Assembly: GCF_003315075.1 (NCBI RefSeq)
Contig: NZ_QNRJ01000001.1
Coordinates: forward strand, 1 to 64,000
Length of the DNA stretch: 64,000 nucleotides
DNA from: Rossellomorea aquimaris
GTDB lineage: Bacteria > Bacillota > Bacilli > Bacillales > Bacillaceae_B
Direction of reading: 5' to 3'
The notes under the pieces are model-generated. The model was not told the origin of the DNA. It saw only the letters and a program-made list of their open reading frames with translations, and did not search any database. Position numbers and translations under genes: made by a program. This document shows, in pieces, positions 17,573-27,574 of the stretch (the first letter of the stretch is position 1; each line of letters opens with the position of its first letter).

Positions 17573-19354
17573 ATGAAGCTTAGTGATATGAAAGATCAAT
17601 CATTCAGTCGAAGAACACTTACAGAATGGCAAGAAGCAGCTGAAAAAGCATTAAAGGGGAAAGGGATTCGTTCCTTACATACAAAAACCTATGAAAATAT
17701 TGAACTTAAACCGTTATACACGAAGGATGATTTGCCCGGCGTAGATAGGGTGAAAGATTATATTCCCAATGTTGAAGGGAAGTTGGAGCAGGCTCCAAAA
17801 TGGTTCATCGCTCAAGCGGTCAAAAGGGGATCCTGGGAAGAACTCACTTCTGCAATGAAGGATGCATTATCCCGGGGACAGAACTGTGTTTCATTTGAAG
17901 TAGGTGACTTAGACATAACAGAAGGCTTCGATCCATTTATAAAAGAAGTCGTTGAGTTAGAGACCCCTGTCTTTTCCATTGAAAAAAAGACAGCTTTCTC
18001 TATACAGCGAATGATGAAAATTCCTGAACTGAAGGAAATCAAAGGTGTGATGGGCTTTGATCCGATAAATGAAAATCCTGAGCATGTATTTGAAGACTGG
18101 CTGGGGGTTGTAAAAGAAGTAGATGAGCATCTTCCTAATTTGAAGACCATAATCATTAATTCTGCCCTTTATCATAATAGTGGAGCGAGTGCCACGCAGG
18201 AATTGGCATACGGCCTGAGTGAAGGGATCGCTTATGTTGAAACACTTCAAGAAAAGGGATGGACCATTGAAAAAATTGCCGGTAAGATGCATTTTCACTT
18301 TTCGGTAGGCAGCCATTTCTTCATGGAAATAGCCAAAATCAGAGCCTTTAAGAAATTGTGGCAAGAAGTATTATCCTCTTATGGACTTTCAGAACAAGCG
18401 ATTGCGAGTTCTGTCAGCTGCAGTGCGGAAACGTCTCAATTGAACAAATCCACACTGGATCCTTATGTCAATATGCTTCGCGGGGGTGGAGAAGCGTTTT
18501 CTGCGGTTCTTGCAGGAGTCGATTATCTTCTTGTTGCACCGTTTAATGAAGTGAGTGGGGAAGCGAACGCATTTTCTGAAAGGATTTCCCGGAATACTCA
18601 ACTGATTCTCGGTGAAGAAGCTCATCTGGATAAAGTGGTGGACCCTGGAGGCGGTTCTTATTATGTGGAATGGTTATCAGAAGAGGTAGGGAAGAGTGCA
18701 TGGAAGGAATTTCAGGACGTTGATGGGGATGGGGGAATTCTTGCCTGTCTGAAAAATGGTTCCATTCATGAAAAAATAAATAGAGTGAGAGAGTCGCGAA
18801 TCCATGATTTAGCCACACGAAAGAACTCGATGATCGGGACGAATATCTATGCGGATCTTGAGGAGCCATTTCAAGCTCCATCATCAAATGTTGGAGAGCG
18901 TTTGTCACTTCCTTTTGAAAGATTAAGAGAAAGGGCATATAAGCTGGCAAAAAAACCGGTGGCAGGCTTGATAGGGTTAGGGAAGTTGAAAACCCATAAG
19001 CCCCGGGCTGATTTTGTGAAAGGATTTTTAGCAACGGGGGGTATTCATGCGAATCAAAGCAAAGAATGCTTCTCTAAGGAAGATGTACTTCAATTTGTGG
19101 AAGAAACCCGTTATCCATACTATGTCGTTTGTGGAACAGAGGAAGAATATCGAGGCAATTTGCCCATGCTGATTGAGTCCATTCATCATATTGATTCGAC
19201 CATTGTGATTGACCTGGCAGGGGAAATACCTGATGAGCATGAGTGGGTTCGCCTCGGACTGAATGGATCCATTTACAACAAGCAAAACATACTTGAAAAA
19301 GTAGATGGGCTATTAACCATCTGGGAGGAGGGAACTGACAATGACAAAGCCTGA
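17573..19354 (+). CDS. mutA: Methylmalonyl-CoA mutase small (non-catalytic) subunit
   Basis: 593-residue beta subunit of the heterodimeric B12-dependent mutase. The TIM-barrel half is recognisable ([45 protein letters not shown]). The C-terminal domain lacks the DxHxxG cobalamin signature that MutB has, as expected for this subunit. GAGGGGTATT precedes the ATG. It overlaps mutB by 14 nt, indicating translational coupling. The pathway is (R)-methylmalonyl-CoA to succinyl-CoA, draining propionyl-CoA from Val/Ile and odd-chain fatty acids. Confidence 0.93.
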   Translation: MKLSDMKDQSFSRRTLTEWQEAAEKALKGKGIRSLHTKTYENIELKPLYTKDDLPGVDRVKDYIPNVEGKLEQAPKWFIAQAVKRGSWEELTSAMKDALSRGQNCVSFEVGDLDITEGFDPFIKEVVELETPVFSIEKKTAFSIQRMMKIPELKEIKGVMGFDPINENPEHVFEDWLGVVKEVDEHLPNLKTIIINSALYHNSGASATQELAYGLSEGIAYVETLQEKGWTIEKIAGKMHFHFSVGSHFFMEIAKIRAFKKLWQEVLSSYGLSEQAIASSVSCSAETSQLNKSTLDPYVNMLRGGGEAFSAVLAGVDYLLVAPFNEVSGEANAFSERISRNTQLILGEEAHLDKVVDPGGGSYYVEWLSEEVGKSAWKEFQDVDGDGGILACLKNGSIHEKINRVRESRIHDLATRKNSMIGTNIYADLEEPFQAPSSNVGERLSLPFERLRERAYKLAKKPVAGLIGLGKLKTHKPRADFVKGFLATGGIHANQSKECFSKEDVLQFVEETRYPYYVVCGTEEEYRGNLPMLIESIHHIDSTIVIDLAGEIPDEHEWVRLGLNGSIYNKQNILEKVDGLLTIWEEGTDNDKA

Positions 19355-21497
19355 TTGGCAAGGAATCAACCCTTATTCGAAAGAAGCGGGAACCAATGAT
19401 GTTTCCCTAACAGGCAGCACCTATGAGACGAATGAGAAGATTGTCATTAAATCTCTTTATTCAGAACAGGACTCAAAGGATATATCCCATGGAGAAGACC
19501 TTCCAGGCTTGGCTCCTTATACAAGGGGACCGTACCCGACGATGTATGTGAATCGTCCTTGGACAGTAAGGCAATATGCAGGGTTTTCAACAGCAAAGGA
19601 AAGCAATGCGTTTTATAGAAGAAACTTAAGTATGGGTCAAAAAGGCTTGTCTGTCGCTTTTGATTTAGCCACTCATCGTGGCTATGATTCCGATCATCCC
19701 CGGGTGGTAGGAGATGTAGGAAAAGCGGGGGTGGCCATTGATTCGATTCTCGATATGAAGATTCTGTTTGATGGAATACCTCTTGATCAAATGTCTGTTT
19801 CCATGACGATGAACGGAGCGGTGCTGCCCATCCTTGCATTTTATATCGTCACGGCAGAAGAACAGGGCGTTTCGCAGGAGAAACTGTCCGGTACGATTCA
19901 AAATGATATTTTAAAAGAGTATATGGTGCGCAACACCTATATTTACCCTCCTGAAACATCCATGAAGATTATTGCTGATATTTTTGAGTATACGTCCAAA
20001 CACATGCCGAAGTTTAATAGCATCAGTATTTCCGGTTATCATATGCAAGAAGCGGGTGCGCCTGCCGATATTGAGCTGGCTTACACGCTGGCAGATGGAC
20101 TTGAGTATGTGCGTACAGGATTGCAGGCAGGGATCGATATCGACTCCTTTGCACCAAGACTTTCATTCTTCTGGGCGATTGGCATGAATTATTTCATGGA
20201 AGTGGCCAAAATGAGGGCGGCGCGAAGAATCTGGGCGAAAATGATGAAAACATTCAATCCCGATAATCCGAAATCGTTGGCGCTCAGAACCCACTCCCAA
20301 ACATCGGGTTGGAGCTTAACCGAGCAGGACCCGTATAATAATGTCATTCGTACATTACTTGAGGCGCACGCAGCTGCTATGGGTCATACACAATCCCTTC
20401 ATACCAATGCATTGGACGAAGCGATTGCCCTGCCGACAGACTTCTCTGCGCGGATCGCACGAAATACACAGCTTTACCTTCAAGAGGAAACCGGTATTAC
20501 GAAAGTGATTGATCCATGGGCCGGTTCACATTATGTCGAATCCTTGACCGATCAGTTGATGGAGAAGGCCTGGGAGCATATAGAGGAAATCGAAGAGCTT
20601 GGCGGGATGACCAAGGCGATTGAAACAGGGTTGCCGAAAATGCGGATCGAGGAAGCGGCTGCGAGAAGACAGGCAATGATTGATTCGGGGGATGAAGCGA
20701 TTGTAGGGGTAAATAAGTATCGCCTGGACAAGGAAGACCCGATTGAAACGCTGGACATTGATAATACTGTTGTAAGACAAAAACAAATAGAGCGAATTCA
20801 ATTGCTTAAAGAAGAACGTAATGAAGATAGAGTAATCGAGACGCTCGGGGCATTAACGCAGGTAGCAGAAACAGGAGAAGGGAATCTTCTTGAAAAAGCG
20901 GTAGAGGCAGCGAGAGCGCGGGCGACACTGGGAGAAATATCTGATGCCATTGAAAAAGTATCAGGACGACACAAAGCAACAATCAGGAGTATAAGTGGGG
21001 TGTACAGCTCGAATTTTTCAAATGAGCAAGAAATCAATGTCGTGAAAGAGATGACAGAAGAATTTTTGGAAAACGAAGGAAGAAGACCACGGATCCTTAT
21101 AGCGAAGATGGGACAGGACGGGCATGACAGAGGGGCTAAAGTGATTAGCACGGCGTTTGCAGACCTTGGCTTTGATGTGGATATCGGACCACTGTTCCAA
21201 ACGCCTGAAGAAACGGCGTTGCAAGCAGTTGAAAATGACGTGCATGTCATCGGTGTAAGTTCATTAGCCGCAGGACATAAAACACTCCTGCCTCAACTGG
21301 TAGGGGAGCTAAAGAAATTAGGCAGAGAAGACATTCTCGTTGTCATTGGTGGAGTGATTCCGGCTAAGGATTATGACTTCCTATTGAATAACGGAGCTTC
21401 TGCCGTTTTTGGACCAGGGACGATCATACCTGTTGCTGCCCAAAAAGTCATCAAAGAAATTTATGAAGTGCTGGGCTATGAGGAAGTGGCTGAATAA
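19341..21497 (+). CDS. mutB: Methylmalonyl-CoA mutase large (catalytic) subunit
   Basis: 718-residue catalytic subunit. [20 protein letters not shown] forms part of the acyl-CoA binding barrel. The C-terminal B12 domain has DGHDRG with His595, the residue that coordinates cobalt, followed by the SL and GG motifs ([14 protein letters not shown]). Translation starts inside mutA and its stop overlaps the meaB start by one base. It needs adenosylcobalamin, so the host must make or import B12. Confidence 0.95.
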   Translation: MTKPDWQGINPYSKEAGTNDVSLTGSTYETNEKIVIKSLYSEQDSKDISHGEDLPGLAPYTRGPYPTMYVNRPWTVRQYAGFSTAKESNAFYRRNLSMGQKGLSVAFDLATHRGYDSDHPRVVGDVGKAGVAIDSILDMKILFDGIPLDQMSVSMTMNGAVLPILAFYIVTAEEQGVSQEKLSGTIQNDILKEYMVRNTYIYPPETSMKIIADIFEYTSKHMPKFNSISISGYHMQEAGAPADIELAYTLADGLEYVRTGLQAGIDIDSFAPRLSFFWAIGMNYFMEVAKMRAARRIWAKMMKTFNPDNPKSLALRTHSQTSGWSLTEQDPYNNVIRTLLEAHAAAMGHTQSLHTNALDEAIALPTDFSARIARNTQLYLQEETGITKVIDPWAGSHYVESLTDQLMEKAWEHIEEIEELGGMTKAIETGLPKMRIEEAAARRQAMIDSGDEAIVGVNKYRLDKEDPIETLDIDNTVVRQKQIERIQLLKEERNEDRVIETLGALTQVAETGEGNLLEKAVEAARARATLGEISDAIEKVSGRHKATIRSISGVYSSNFSNEQEINVVKEMTEEFLENEGRRPRILIAKMGQDGHDRGAKVISTAFADLGFDVDIGPLFQTPEETALQAVENDVHVIGVSSLAAGHKTLLPQLVGELKKLGREDILVVIGGVIPAKDYDFLLNNGASAVFGPGTIIPVAAQKVIKEIYEVLGYEEVAE

Positions 21498-22534
21498 TGG
21501 CAGAGCATGATTCAGGGAGAAAAAAGCGGTTTGTGAAGAAAAAAAAGGATTCTGTATCGATTACCGAATTAAAGGACGGGGTCTTAAATGGAGACCGAAG
21601 CTACTTGGCGAAGGCCATCACTCTGATTGAAAGCAATGCAGAGCAGCATTATGCCATGGGACAGGAACTGTTACAGGAGCTCCTGCCCTATACGGGTAAA
21701 AGCTTCCGGATCGGCATTACAGGTGTGCCGGGAGCCGGTAAAAGTACATTTATAGAATCGTTCGGGGAGATGTTATGTGAGCAGGATCTCCGGGTTGCCG
21801 TCCTTGCGATTGATCCCAGCTCTTCCATATCCGGGGGCAGTATTCTGGGGGATAAAACAAGGATGGAACAATTATCGAAGAATCCCCGTGCTTTTGTAAG
21901 ACCTTCCCCCACTGCAGGAACACTTGGTGGAGTACACCGGAAAACCAATGAAACGCTCCTCTTATGCGAAGCGGCAGGATATGATCTTTTGATCATTGAA
22001 ACCGTTGGAGTCGGTCAAAGTGAAGTGATGGTGAGGCAAATGGTGGATTTCTTCCTCCTGCTCGTCATCACAGGAGCCGGGGACGAGCTTCAAGGAATGA
22101 AAAAGGGGATCATGGAGCTTGCCGATGCCTTACTTGTCAACAAAGCGGATGGAGAGAATAAACCCCTCGCTGAGAAAACAAGAAGAGAGCTGAACCAGAT
22201 CCTGCACTTTTTGATTCCCGCCACCAAAGGATGGAGCTCAAAGGCTTATACCTGTTCTGCCTTGAAAAATGAGGGATTAAAAGAACTGTGGAATGTGATT
22301 CTACAGTTCGAGAAGCAAACAAAAGAACAGGGAGTCTTTGAAGAAAGACGACTTCTCCAAAAGCAGGAATGGTTTCATACGATGTTGAAAGAAAGGGTTC
22401 TCTCAGACTTCTTTTTTCATCAAAGCATAAAGTCTGTCCTTCCTCATATGGAAAAGCGGGTGAAAGAAGGAGACTTTACGACTTCTCAGGCAGTAGAAGA
22501 ATTGCTAAAGCGATACAAGGATGCAATTCATTGA
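21497..22534 (+). CDS. meaB: Methylmalonyl-CoA mutase-associated G3E GTPase MeaB
   Basis: 345-residue MeaB/ArgK-family GTPase that chaperones cobalamin loading and protects the mutase from inactivation. P-loop GVPGAGKST (76-84), switch region ETVGVGQSE, and base-recognition NKAD are present. The N-terminus is lysine-rich. The ATG overlaps the TAA of mutB (TAATG), the usual coupling in mutase operons. The older name argK reflects a disproved transport kinase role. Confidence 0.94.
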   Translation: MAEHDSGRKKRFVKKKKDSVSITELKDGVLNGDRSYLAKAITLIESNAEQHYAMGQELLQELLPYTGKSFRIGITGVPGAGKSTFIESFGEMLCEQDLRVAVLAIDPSSSISGGSILGDKTRMEQLSKNPRAFVRPSPTAGTLGGVHRKTNETLLLCEAAGYDLLIIETVGVGQSEVMVRQMVDFFLLLVITGAGDELQGMKKGIMELADALLVNKADGENKPLAEKTRRELNQILHFLIPATKGWSSKAYTCSALKNEGLKELWNVILQFEKQTKEQGVFEERRLLQKQEWFHTMLKERVLSDFFFHQSIKSVLPHMEKRVKEGDFTTSQAVEELLKRYKDAIH

Positions 22535-22553
22535 CGGGTTTAGTTAATTTTAA

Positions 22554-22583
22554 TTGAAACATAGGGATTGAAATTGTTATGAT
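22554..22583 (+). promoter_or_regulatory. Putative sigma-A promoter of brxB
   Basis: TTGAAA (22554-22559), 18-nt spacer, TATGAT (22578-22583), about 70 nt before the brxB start. Confidence 0.5.
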
Positions 22584-22651
22584 AGGGGTACATCAAAATT
22601 CCTGTTTTTATGGAGAATGATTAAGTCAACGATTAAAAGGAGAGTTCAAGC

Positions 22652-23089
22652 ATGGATATAGATTTCAATTTATTTATGAATGATGTTGTACGCCAGGCTC
22701 GTCAAGAAATCGAACAAGCCGGTTACACTCAGTTAACAACCGAAGAAGAAGTAGATCAAGCTTTCACTAAAGAAGGTACGACCCTCGTGATGATCAACTC
22801 CGTTTGTGGTTGCGCCGGAGGAATCGCACGTCCAGCAGCAGCTCATTCCGTTCATTATGATAAACGACCAGATCAATTGGTAACGGTTTTCGCCGGTCAA
22901 GATAAAGAAGCCACTGCGAAAGCGCGCAGCTACTTTACCGGCTACCCGCCATCTTCACCGTCATTTGCTCTATTAAAAGACGGAAAGCTATTGACGATGG
23001 TCGAAAGACATGAAATTGAAGGTCACGACCCAATGTCGGTTGTGAACAAAATTCAATCTTACTTCGATCAGTATTGTGAAGAAGTGTAA
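22652..23089 (+). CDS. brxB: Bacilliredoxin BrxB (YqiW)
   Basis: 145-residue YphP/YqiW-family protein that removes bacillithiol from S-bacillithiolated proteins. The CGC motif (Cys52, Cys54 in NSVCGCAGG) is the family's unusual active site. Length and the [19 protein letters not shown] segment match the family. AAAGGAGAGTTCAAGC precedes the ATG. It is monocistronic between a promoter and a strong terminator, in the same position as in B. subtilis. Confidence 0.94.
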   Translation: MDIDFNLFMNDVVRQARQEIEQAGYTQLTTEEEVDQAFTKEGTTLVMINSVCGCAGGIARPAAAHSVHYDKRPDQLVTVFAGQDKEATAKARSYFTGYPPSSPSFALLKDGKLLTMVERHEIEGHDPMSVVNKIQSYFDQYCEEV

Positions 23090-23103
23090 GTAAGATGAAA
23101 ATA

Positions 23104-23151
23104 GCCCGTCAGGTTTCTCACAGGTAGAGTGAGAAGCTTGACGGGTTTTTT
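23104..23151 (+). terminator. Terminator of brxB
   Basis: CCCGTCAGGTTTCTCAC (23105-23121) pairs with GTGAGAAGCTTGACGGG (23129-23145) with one internal mismatch, then TTTTTT. Confidence 0.85.
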
Positions 23152-23187
23152 ATGTTGGTTGGGAGTTGGGATATTCCTTTTTTTACC

Positions 23188-23285
23188 AAAACGCGCAATT
23201 CCTTATTAAAATGACGCAAATAACGGAAAAACGACGTAATAAATTAAATAATGACGCAATTACCTCCCGAAATGACGCAATTAAG
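23188..23285. repeat. Five degenerate repeats at 20-21 nt spacing
   Basis: Units beginning near 23190, 23210, 23230, 23250 and 23271 share a core close to AATGACGCAATTA (variants ACGCGCAATTCC, ATGACGCAAATAA, ACGACGTAATAAA). The spacing is about two helical turns. The stretch lies between the brxB terminator and the artP control region. An ORF through it has no ribosome binding site and low-complexity composition, so it is treated as non-coding. Confidence 0.65.
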
Positions 23286-23307
23286 GTCACTAAGAATGCA
23301 TATAATT

Positions 23308-23320
23308 TGAATAATATTCA
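23308..23320. promoter_or_regulatory. Candidate ARG box (AhrC/ArgR) upstream of artP
   Basis: TGAATAATATTCA, a 5-bp inverted repeat with 3-nt spacer, matches the half-site pattern of ARG boxes. A second, weaker copy (TTGAATAAATATTTA, 23413-23427) overlaps the -35 of the artP promoter. The pairing of two sites fits AhrC control of an arginine transporter. Confidence 0.55.
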
Positions 23321-23368
23321 TCCTTCTCCATTTCCTCAAACTTATAAAAACCTAGTAAAAAGCACTTT

Positions 23369-23383
23369 AATTTTCAGAAAATA
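23369..23383 (+). promoter_or_regulatory. CodY box upstream of artP
   Basis: AATTTTCAGAAAATA matches the CodY consensus AATTTTCWGAAAATT at 14 of 15 positions and lies 30 nt before the artP -35. It predicts repression in amino-acid-rich conditions. Confidence 0.7.
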
Positions 23384-23412
23384 TAAACATTTATCTATAA
23401 TTATAAAAACTA

Positions 23413-23440
23413 TTGAATAAATATTTATCTCTGCTACAAT
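23413..23440 (+). promoter_or_regulatory. Putative sigma-A promoter of artPQR
   Basis: TTGAAT (23413-23418), 16-nt spacer, TACAAT (23435-23440), 65 nt before the artP start. The -35 is embedded in the second ARG-like site. Confidence 0.6.
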
Positions 23441-23505
23441 ACGAATATAGTAATTAATATACATTATATATTATATTTATACACACCAACCAAGGAGGAA
23501 CCACA

Positions 23506-24282
23506 ATGAAAAAGCTATTATCTCTCGTATTATTATTGATCCTATCTACTACTCTAGCAGCTTGCGGCGCAGGAGAAGAGAAGGCGGCTTCAGGCGAATC
23601 AAAGAAACTGATCATGGGGACGTCAGCTGACTATAAACCTTTTGAATATGTCGACACGGCCAACAGTGATGAAATCATCGGATACGATATTGACCTTGCC
23701 AATATGCTCGCAGATGAAATGGGGTACGAAATCGAAATCAAGGATATGGAATTCAGCGGATTGATCTCAGCCCTCAAAACCGGGCAGGTGGATTTTGTGC
23801 TTTCTGCCATGACGCCAACGCCGGAGCGACAAAAGAACGTTGACTTCAGTGAAGTCTACTACACGGCGAAGGATATGATCATCTCGACAAAAGAAAGCGG
23901 AATTCAAAGTGAAAAGGATCTTGATGGGAAGACAGTTGGTGTTCAGTTAGGTTCCATCCAACAGGATGCTGCAGAAGAGCTTTCAAAGTCGATTCAATTA
24001 AAGGTGGAGACACGTGATCGTATTCCTGAACTGATCCAGGATTTGCAAAATGGACGTTTTGACGCCATCATCATCGAAAATACGGTGGCAAACGGCTATC
24101 TGGACAAGAACGACGAGCTTCAAGGAAACACGATGAATGTAAATGAAGAGGAGGCTGGTTCTGCAGTCGCTCTTCCAAAGGACAGCGAGCTGACAAGTGA
24201 ATTCAATGACGCATTGAAGAAGCTCGAAGAAAACGGAGAATTGGATAAACTGGCTGAAAAGTGGTTTGACGGAGAACAGTAG
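23506..24282 (+). CDS. artP: Arginine ABC transporter substrate-binding lipoprotein
   Basis: 258-residue type-3 solute-binding protein. The signal peptide ends in the lipobox LAAC with lipidated Cys20. The mature part has SADYKPFEY and IIGYDIDLANMLADEM, the usual amino-acid-binding start of the family. AAGGAGGAACCACA precedes the ATG. It is the first gene of artPQR (yqiXYZ) as in B. subtilis. Arginine specificity comes from this synteny and the ARG-like boxes, not from residues. A hairpin separates it from the permease gene. Confidence 0.88.
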   Translation: MKKLLSLVLLLILSTTLAACGAGEEKAASGESKKLIMGTSADYKPFEYVDTANSDEIIGYDIDLANMLADEMGYEIEIKDMEFSGLISALKTGQVDFVLSAMTPTPERQKNVDFSEVYYTAKDMIISTKESGIQSEKDLDGKTVGVQLGSIQQDAAEELSKSIQLKVETRDRIPELIQDLQNGRFDAIIIENTVANGYLDKNDELQGNTMNVNEEEAGSAVALPKDSELTSEFNDALKKLEENGELDKLAEKWFDGEQ

Positions 24283-24290
24283 ATTGATTA

Positions 24291-24317
24291 AGGGCTAACC
24301 CATCATCGGTTAGCCCT
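24291..24317 (+). other. Intercistronic hairpin between artP and artQ
   Basis: AGGGCTAACC (24291-24300) and GGTTAGCCCT (24308-24317) form a perfect 10-bp stem, with no proper T-run. Such hairpins commonly stabilise the upstream binding-protein mRNA so that more ArtP than permease is made. Confidence 0.65.
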
Positions 24318-24350
24318 TCCTATTTAACAGTACGATTGGAGGAGAATATA

Positions 24351-25010
24351 ATGCCACTTGATTTTCAACAACTGATCCCTTCGATTCCTTTTATTTTGGA
24401 AGGATTGAAGGTCACTCTTAAAATTGTCGGGTTAGCAGGAATACTTGGATTCCTATTCGGTATTCTGCTTGCTCTTTGTAAAATAAGTTCCATCAAACCT
24501 TTAACATTACTTGCAGATATTTATACATCGGTATTTCGGGGGACTCCTTTAGTTCTGCAATTAATGATCATCTTTTATGGTTCCCCCCAGCTTTTTGGAA
24601 CTCAGGTCGAACCGTATACAGCAGCCATCCTTTCTTTTTCCCTTAATTCAGCTGCCTATATTTCCGAGATCATTCGTGCGGGAATCAATGCAGTGGATAA
24701 AGGTCAAAAGGAAGCGGCCATGGCCCTTGGGGTTCCATATCGTTTGATGATGAAAGACGTGATTCTGCCTCAGGCCATTAAAAACATCCTGCCTGCCTTA
24801 ATGAACGAATTCATCACTCTTACGAAGGAATCTGCCATCGTCACTGTTATCGGGGCAGCCGATGTGATGAGACGTTCGTATATGGTAGGAAGTGATTTAT
24901 ATTCCTTTTTCGAACCACTCCTATTTGCCGGACTGATCTATTATGTGCTTGTCATGGTTCTAACCTTATTAGGGAAAGCGCTGGAAGGGAGACTACGTGG
25001 AAATGATTAA
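24351..25010 (+). CDS. artQ: Arginine ABC transporter permease
   Basis: 219-residue amino-acid permease of the HisM/GlnP type with five or so membrane spans. The EAA loop [14 protein letters not shown] contacts the ATPase. An in-frame TTG at 24336 overlaps GGAGGAG, which is clearly the ribosome binding site for the ATG at 24351, so that ATG is the start. Its end overlaps artR by 14 nt. Confidence 0.9.
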   Translation: MPLDFQQLIPSIPFILEGLKVTLKIVGLAGILGFLFGILLALCKISSIKPLTLLADIYTSVFRGTPLVLQLMIIFYGSPQLFGTQVEPYTAAILSFSLNSAAYISEIIRAGINAVDKGQKEAAMALGVPYRLMMKDVILPQAIKNILPALMNEFITLTKESAIVTVIGAADVMRRSYMVGSDLYSFFEPLLFAGLIYYVLVMVLTLLGKALEGRLRGND

Positions 25011-25719
25011 AGCAGAAAAGATTACAAAGTCGTTTGGAAAGCTTCAAGTATTAAAAGGGATTGATGTCTCCGTAGAAAAAGGGGAGGTTGTCGCATTGAT
25101 CGGTCCTTCAGGTTCCGGGAAATCCACTCTTCTCCGCTGTCTGAATTATTTAGAGGAGCCAACCTCAGGATCGATATCCTTTGAAGAAGCTGTTGTAAAA
25201 AGCAAAAATATAAGCAAAATGAGACAAGATATAGGCATGGTATTTCAACACTTTCATCTCTTTCCTCATATGACAGCGTTGGAAAACGTGATCTACGCTC
25301 CAGTGAAAGTGAAAGGGCTAAACAGAACAGATGCCAAAAAATTAGGGACGGACCTCCTGACAAAAGTCGGTTTGAAAGAAAAAAGGGATGAATACCCAAA
25401 CCGTTTATCAGGAGGCCAAAAGCAGCGTGTGGCGATTGCAAGGGCACTTGCCATGGAACCGAAAGTGATGCTTTTTGACGAACCGACATCTGCACTGGAT
25501 CCGGAAATGGTCAAAGAGGTGCTGGAAGTCATGAAATCACTCGCTCATTCAGGGATGACGATGATCATTGTCACCCATGAAATGGGCTTTGCCAGAGAGG
25601 TGGCAGACAGAGTCTTATTCATGGATGATGGAAAGATCGTCGAAGAAGGAGAGCCTCTTCCGTTCTTCACGAACCCGCAAAGCGATCGGGGAAAAGAATT
25701 CTTAGAAAAAATACTTTAG
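24997..25719 (+). CDS. artR: Arginine ABC transporter ATP-binding protein
   Basis: 240-residue polar-amino-acid-type ABC ATPase with Walker [10 protein letters not shown], signature LSGGQKQR, Walker [13 protein letters not shown] and the switch His in VTHEMGF. It starts with GTG at 24997 (a second in-frame ATG is at 25003), 6-7 nt after AAGGGAG, inside the end of artQ. It completes a three-gene importer. Confidence 0.92.
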   Translation: MEMIKAEKITKSFGKLQVLKGIDVSVEKGEVVALIGPSGSGKSTLLRCLNYLEEPTSGSISFEEAVVKSKNISKMRQDIGMVFQHFHLFPHMTALENVIYAPVKVKGLNRTDAKKLGTDLLTKVGLKEKRDEYPNRLSGGQKQRVAIARALAMEPKVMLFDEPTSALDPEMVKEVLEVMKSLAHSGMTMIIVTHEMGFAREVADRVLFMDDGKIVEEGEPLPFFTNPQSDRGKEFLEKIL

Positions 25720-25726
25720 ACGATGG

Positions 25727-25762
25727 AAGGATTAGCGAACCGTTTCGTTAATCCTCCTTTTT
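25727..25762 (+). terminator. Terminator of artPQR
   Basis: GGATTAGCGAA and TTCGTTAATCC form an 11-bp stem with one G-T pair, followed by CTCCTTTTT. Confidence 0.75.
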
Positions 25763-25826
25763 ATGTTCAAGGGGAATTATGGTATTCTAAAGTAGCTAAA
25801 AAAAGAAAGAGTTAGGAGAAAAGTGA

Positions 25827-26813
25827 ATGTTTCGAATCGGGTATCGAACACTTAAGACTGGGATCGGCACAGCGGTTGCGATCAGCATTGCACAGTGGTT
25901 TCAGCTGGATAACTTTGTATCAGCCGGGATTTTGACGATACTGTGCATTCAGAATACGAAGAAGAAATCGGTTAACGCTTCATGGAGCCGTTTCCTGGCC
26001 TGTGTGATCGCCATGGTGATTTCGGCTGCGTTCTTTGAGTTCATTGCCTATCATCCTGCCGTAATCGGCTTGTTATTACTTGTATTCATTCCAATTACGG
26101 TAGCCCTGAATATCAAAGAAGGAATCGTCACCAGTTCCGTTATCATTTTACATATTTATTCGGCAGGTAACGTGACCCCCGGCCTTTTTCAAAATGAATT
26201 AGGAATCATTGTGATTGGGATCGGGATCGCTCTTATTATGAATTTGTATATGCCAAGTGTTGATAAAGAGATGATCGGATATCAAGAAAAGATCGAATCC
26301 AATTTTTATAAAATCTTTTGTGAAATGATCAACTACCTGCGAACAAATGATAGCCAATGGGATGGAAAAGAAATCACTGAAACAGAACAATTACTTAAAG
26401 AAGCGAAGACCATAGCATTCAAAGATGTTGAAAATCACTTTTTACGACATGAGAACTTATATTATTTGTATTTTAAAATGAGGGAAAAACAGTTCGAAAT
26501 CCTACAGCGTATTTTACCGATTGCGACATCGATCTCATTGACGGTAGAACAGGGACATCGGATTGCAGAATTTCTGGATGAGCTCAGTGATCACATACAT
26601 CCGGGAAACACGGCCCTGTTATATTTGAAAAAATTGTACGATATGAAAGTGGAGTTTGAACAGATGGATTTACCGAAGACGAGGGAAGAATTTGAAACCC
26701 GGGCCGCTCTCTATCAATTTGTTCAAGAGATGGAGCAGTATCTTCTTCTGAAAAGTTCGTTTAAAGGAATAAAGAAGGATGAAAATGATCAAAAGGAAGT
26801 AAACTACACCTAA
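25827..26813 (+). CDS. yqjA: Aromatic acid exporter family membrane protein (YqjA-like)
   Basis: 328 residues. The N-terminal half (about 1-140) is a bundle of four to five membrane spans typical of ArAE_1, and the C-terminal half is a soluble helical domain typical of ArAE_1_C. Position after artPQR equals B. subtilis yqjA. Transported substrate is unknown; the exporter label comes from distant AaeB-like proteins. AGGAGAAAAGTGA precedes the ATG, and the next gene starts 21 nt downstream. Confidence 0.83.
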   Translation: MFRIGYRTLKTGIGTAVAISIAQWFQLDNFVSAGILTILCIQNTKKKSVNASWSRFLACVIAMVISAAFFEFIAYHPAVIGLLLLVFIPITVALNIKEGIVTSSVIILHIYSAGNVTPGLFQNELGIIVIGIGIALIMNLYMPSVDKEMIGYQEKIESNFYKIFCEMINYLRTNDSQWDGKEITETEQLLKEAKTIAFKDVENHFLRHENLYYLYFKMREKQFEILQRILPIATSISLTVEQGHRIAEFLDELSDHIHPGNTALLYLKKLYDMKVEFEQMDLPKTREEFETRAALYQFVQEMEQYLLLKSSFKGIKKDENDQKEVNYT

Positions 26814-26834
26814 AACACGAAAAAAGGTGATAGG

Positions 26835-27338
26835 ATGCGTATACTTCTTGCCATTATCTTGTTCGCTTCTCCCATATGGCCACTTGGAAGGAATCCACTG
26901 CCCGGGGATCCGTTTATTATCGTGAACAAGGAAAATAATCAATTAGCCTACATGGACGACGGGAAGATTCAGCGCACATTCCCGGTAGGAACAGGGAAAA
27001 CGACGACCCTCACCCCTGAAGGACTCTTTAATGTAACAGTCAAAGCCAAGAACCCTTATTATCGCAAGAAGAATATTCCCGGTGGAGACCCGCGGAATCC
27101 ATTGGGTTCGAGATGGATCGGGTTTGACGCCTTGGGGACTGATGGAAGGATCTATGGAATCCATGGAACGAATCAACCTTCAAGCATAGGCAAATATATC
27201 TCAAATGGATGCATTCGAATGCACAACAAACATGTCGAATATCTGTTTGATCAGGTGCCGGTCGGAACAAAAGTTCTAGTCGTCAAATCGAACAAAAGCT
27301 TCTATCAGCTGGGAAAAGATCACGGTGCGATAAAATAA
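26835..27338 (+). CDS. L,D-transpeptidase (YkuD domain)
   Basis: 167 residues: a short hydrophobic N-terminus (possible signal peptide or anchor, residues 1-17) and a YkuD catalytic domain with His110 (YGIHGTN) and the SNGCIRMHN motif with nucleophile Cys126. Such enzymes make 3-3 cross-links or attach proteins to peptidoglycan outside the membrane. No LysM domain is present. AAAAAGGTGATAGG precedes the ATG. It is close behind yqjA and followed by a bidirectional terminator. Confidence 0.9.
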   Translation: MRILLAIILFASPIWPLGRNPLPGDPFIIVNKENNQLAYMDDGKIQRTFPVGTGKTTTLTPEGLFNVTVKAKNPYYRKKNIPGGDPRNPLGSRWIGFDALGTDGRIYGIHGTNQPSSIGKYISNGCIRMHNKHVEYLFDQVPVGTKVLVVKSNKSFYQLGKDHGAIK

Positions 27339-27340
27339 AA

Positions 27341-27384
27341 AGGATCTGCTAATCGACCCGGTCGAAAAGCAGATCCTTTATTTT
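27341..27384. terminator. Bidirectional terminator
   Basis: AAGGATCTGCT ... AGCAGATCCTT stem strengthened by TCGAC/GTCGA, with A-rich left and T-rich right flanks, between the L,D-transpeptidase gene and the convergent prli42 gene. Confidence 0.8.
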
Positions 27385-27388
27385 TCTA

Positions 27389-27484
27389 TTATAATAAGAA
27401 AGTCAGTCCCGCCATGATCGTCGATGCAATCATCGCAAATAACATGACAAATACAATTATTTTTTGTAATTTTTTATTACCCAT
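27389..27484 (-). CDS. prli42: Probable stressosome-associated miniprotein Prli42
   Basis: A 31-codon ORF below usual gene-calling length: two lysines-rich turns (MGNKKLQK) followed by one membrane span and a Gly-Leu-Phe-Leu-Leu end (AGLTFLL). This is the layout of Prli42, the tail-anchored miniprotein that tethers the RsbR stressosome to the membrane in Listeria and occurs in Bacilli. GGAGAG lies 6 nt before the ATG, and the shared terminator follows directly. The identification is by size, pattern and context, so moderately sure. Confidence 0.7.
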   Translation of the reverse strand: MGNKKLQKIIVFVMLFAMIASTIMAGLTFLL

Positions 27485-27574
27485 TGTATCTCTCCATTCT
27501 TCATCTCACCTTAAAGAGGCGATTTTCAACTCTATTTTAACGTGAATAGTGAGAGAAAACAACCATAGGCATAA

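Noticed and set aside
20798..21250. 150-codon minus-strand ORF inside mutB
   Set aside because: Shadow of a strongly supported catalytic gene; serine-rich antisense composition typical of such shadows.
23188..23285. CRISPR-like array
   Set aside because: Repeats are short (about 13 nt), degenerate and spaced by 7-8 nt; no cas genes nearby.
23166..23420. 84-codon ORF between brxB and artP
   Set aside because: It is read from the array of ATGACGCAATTA-like repeats and the regulatory sites; low-complexity Asn/Lys product and no ribosome binding site.
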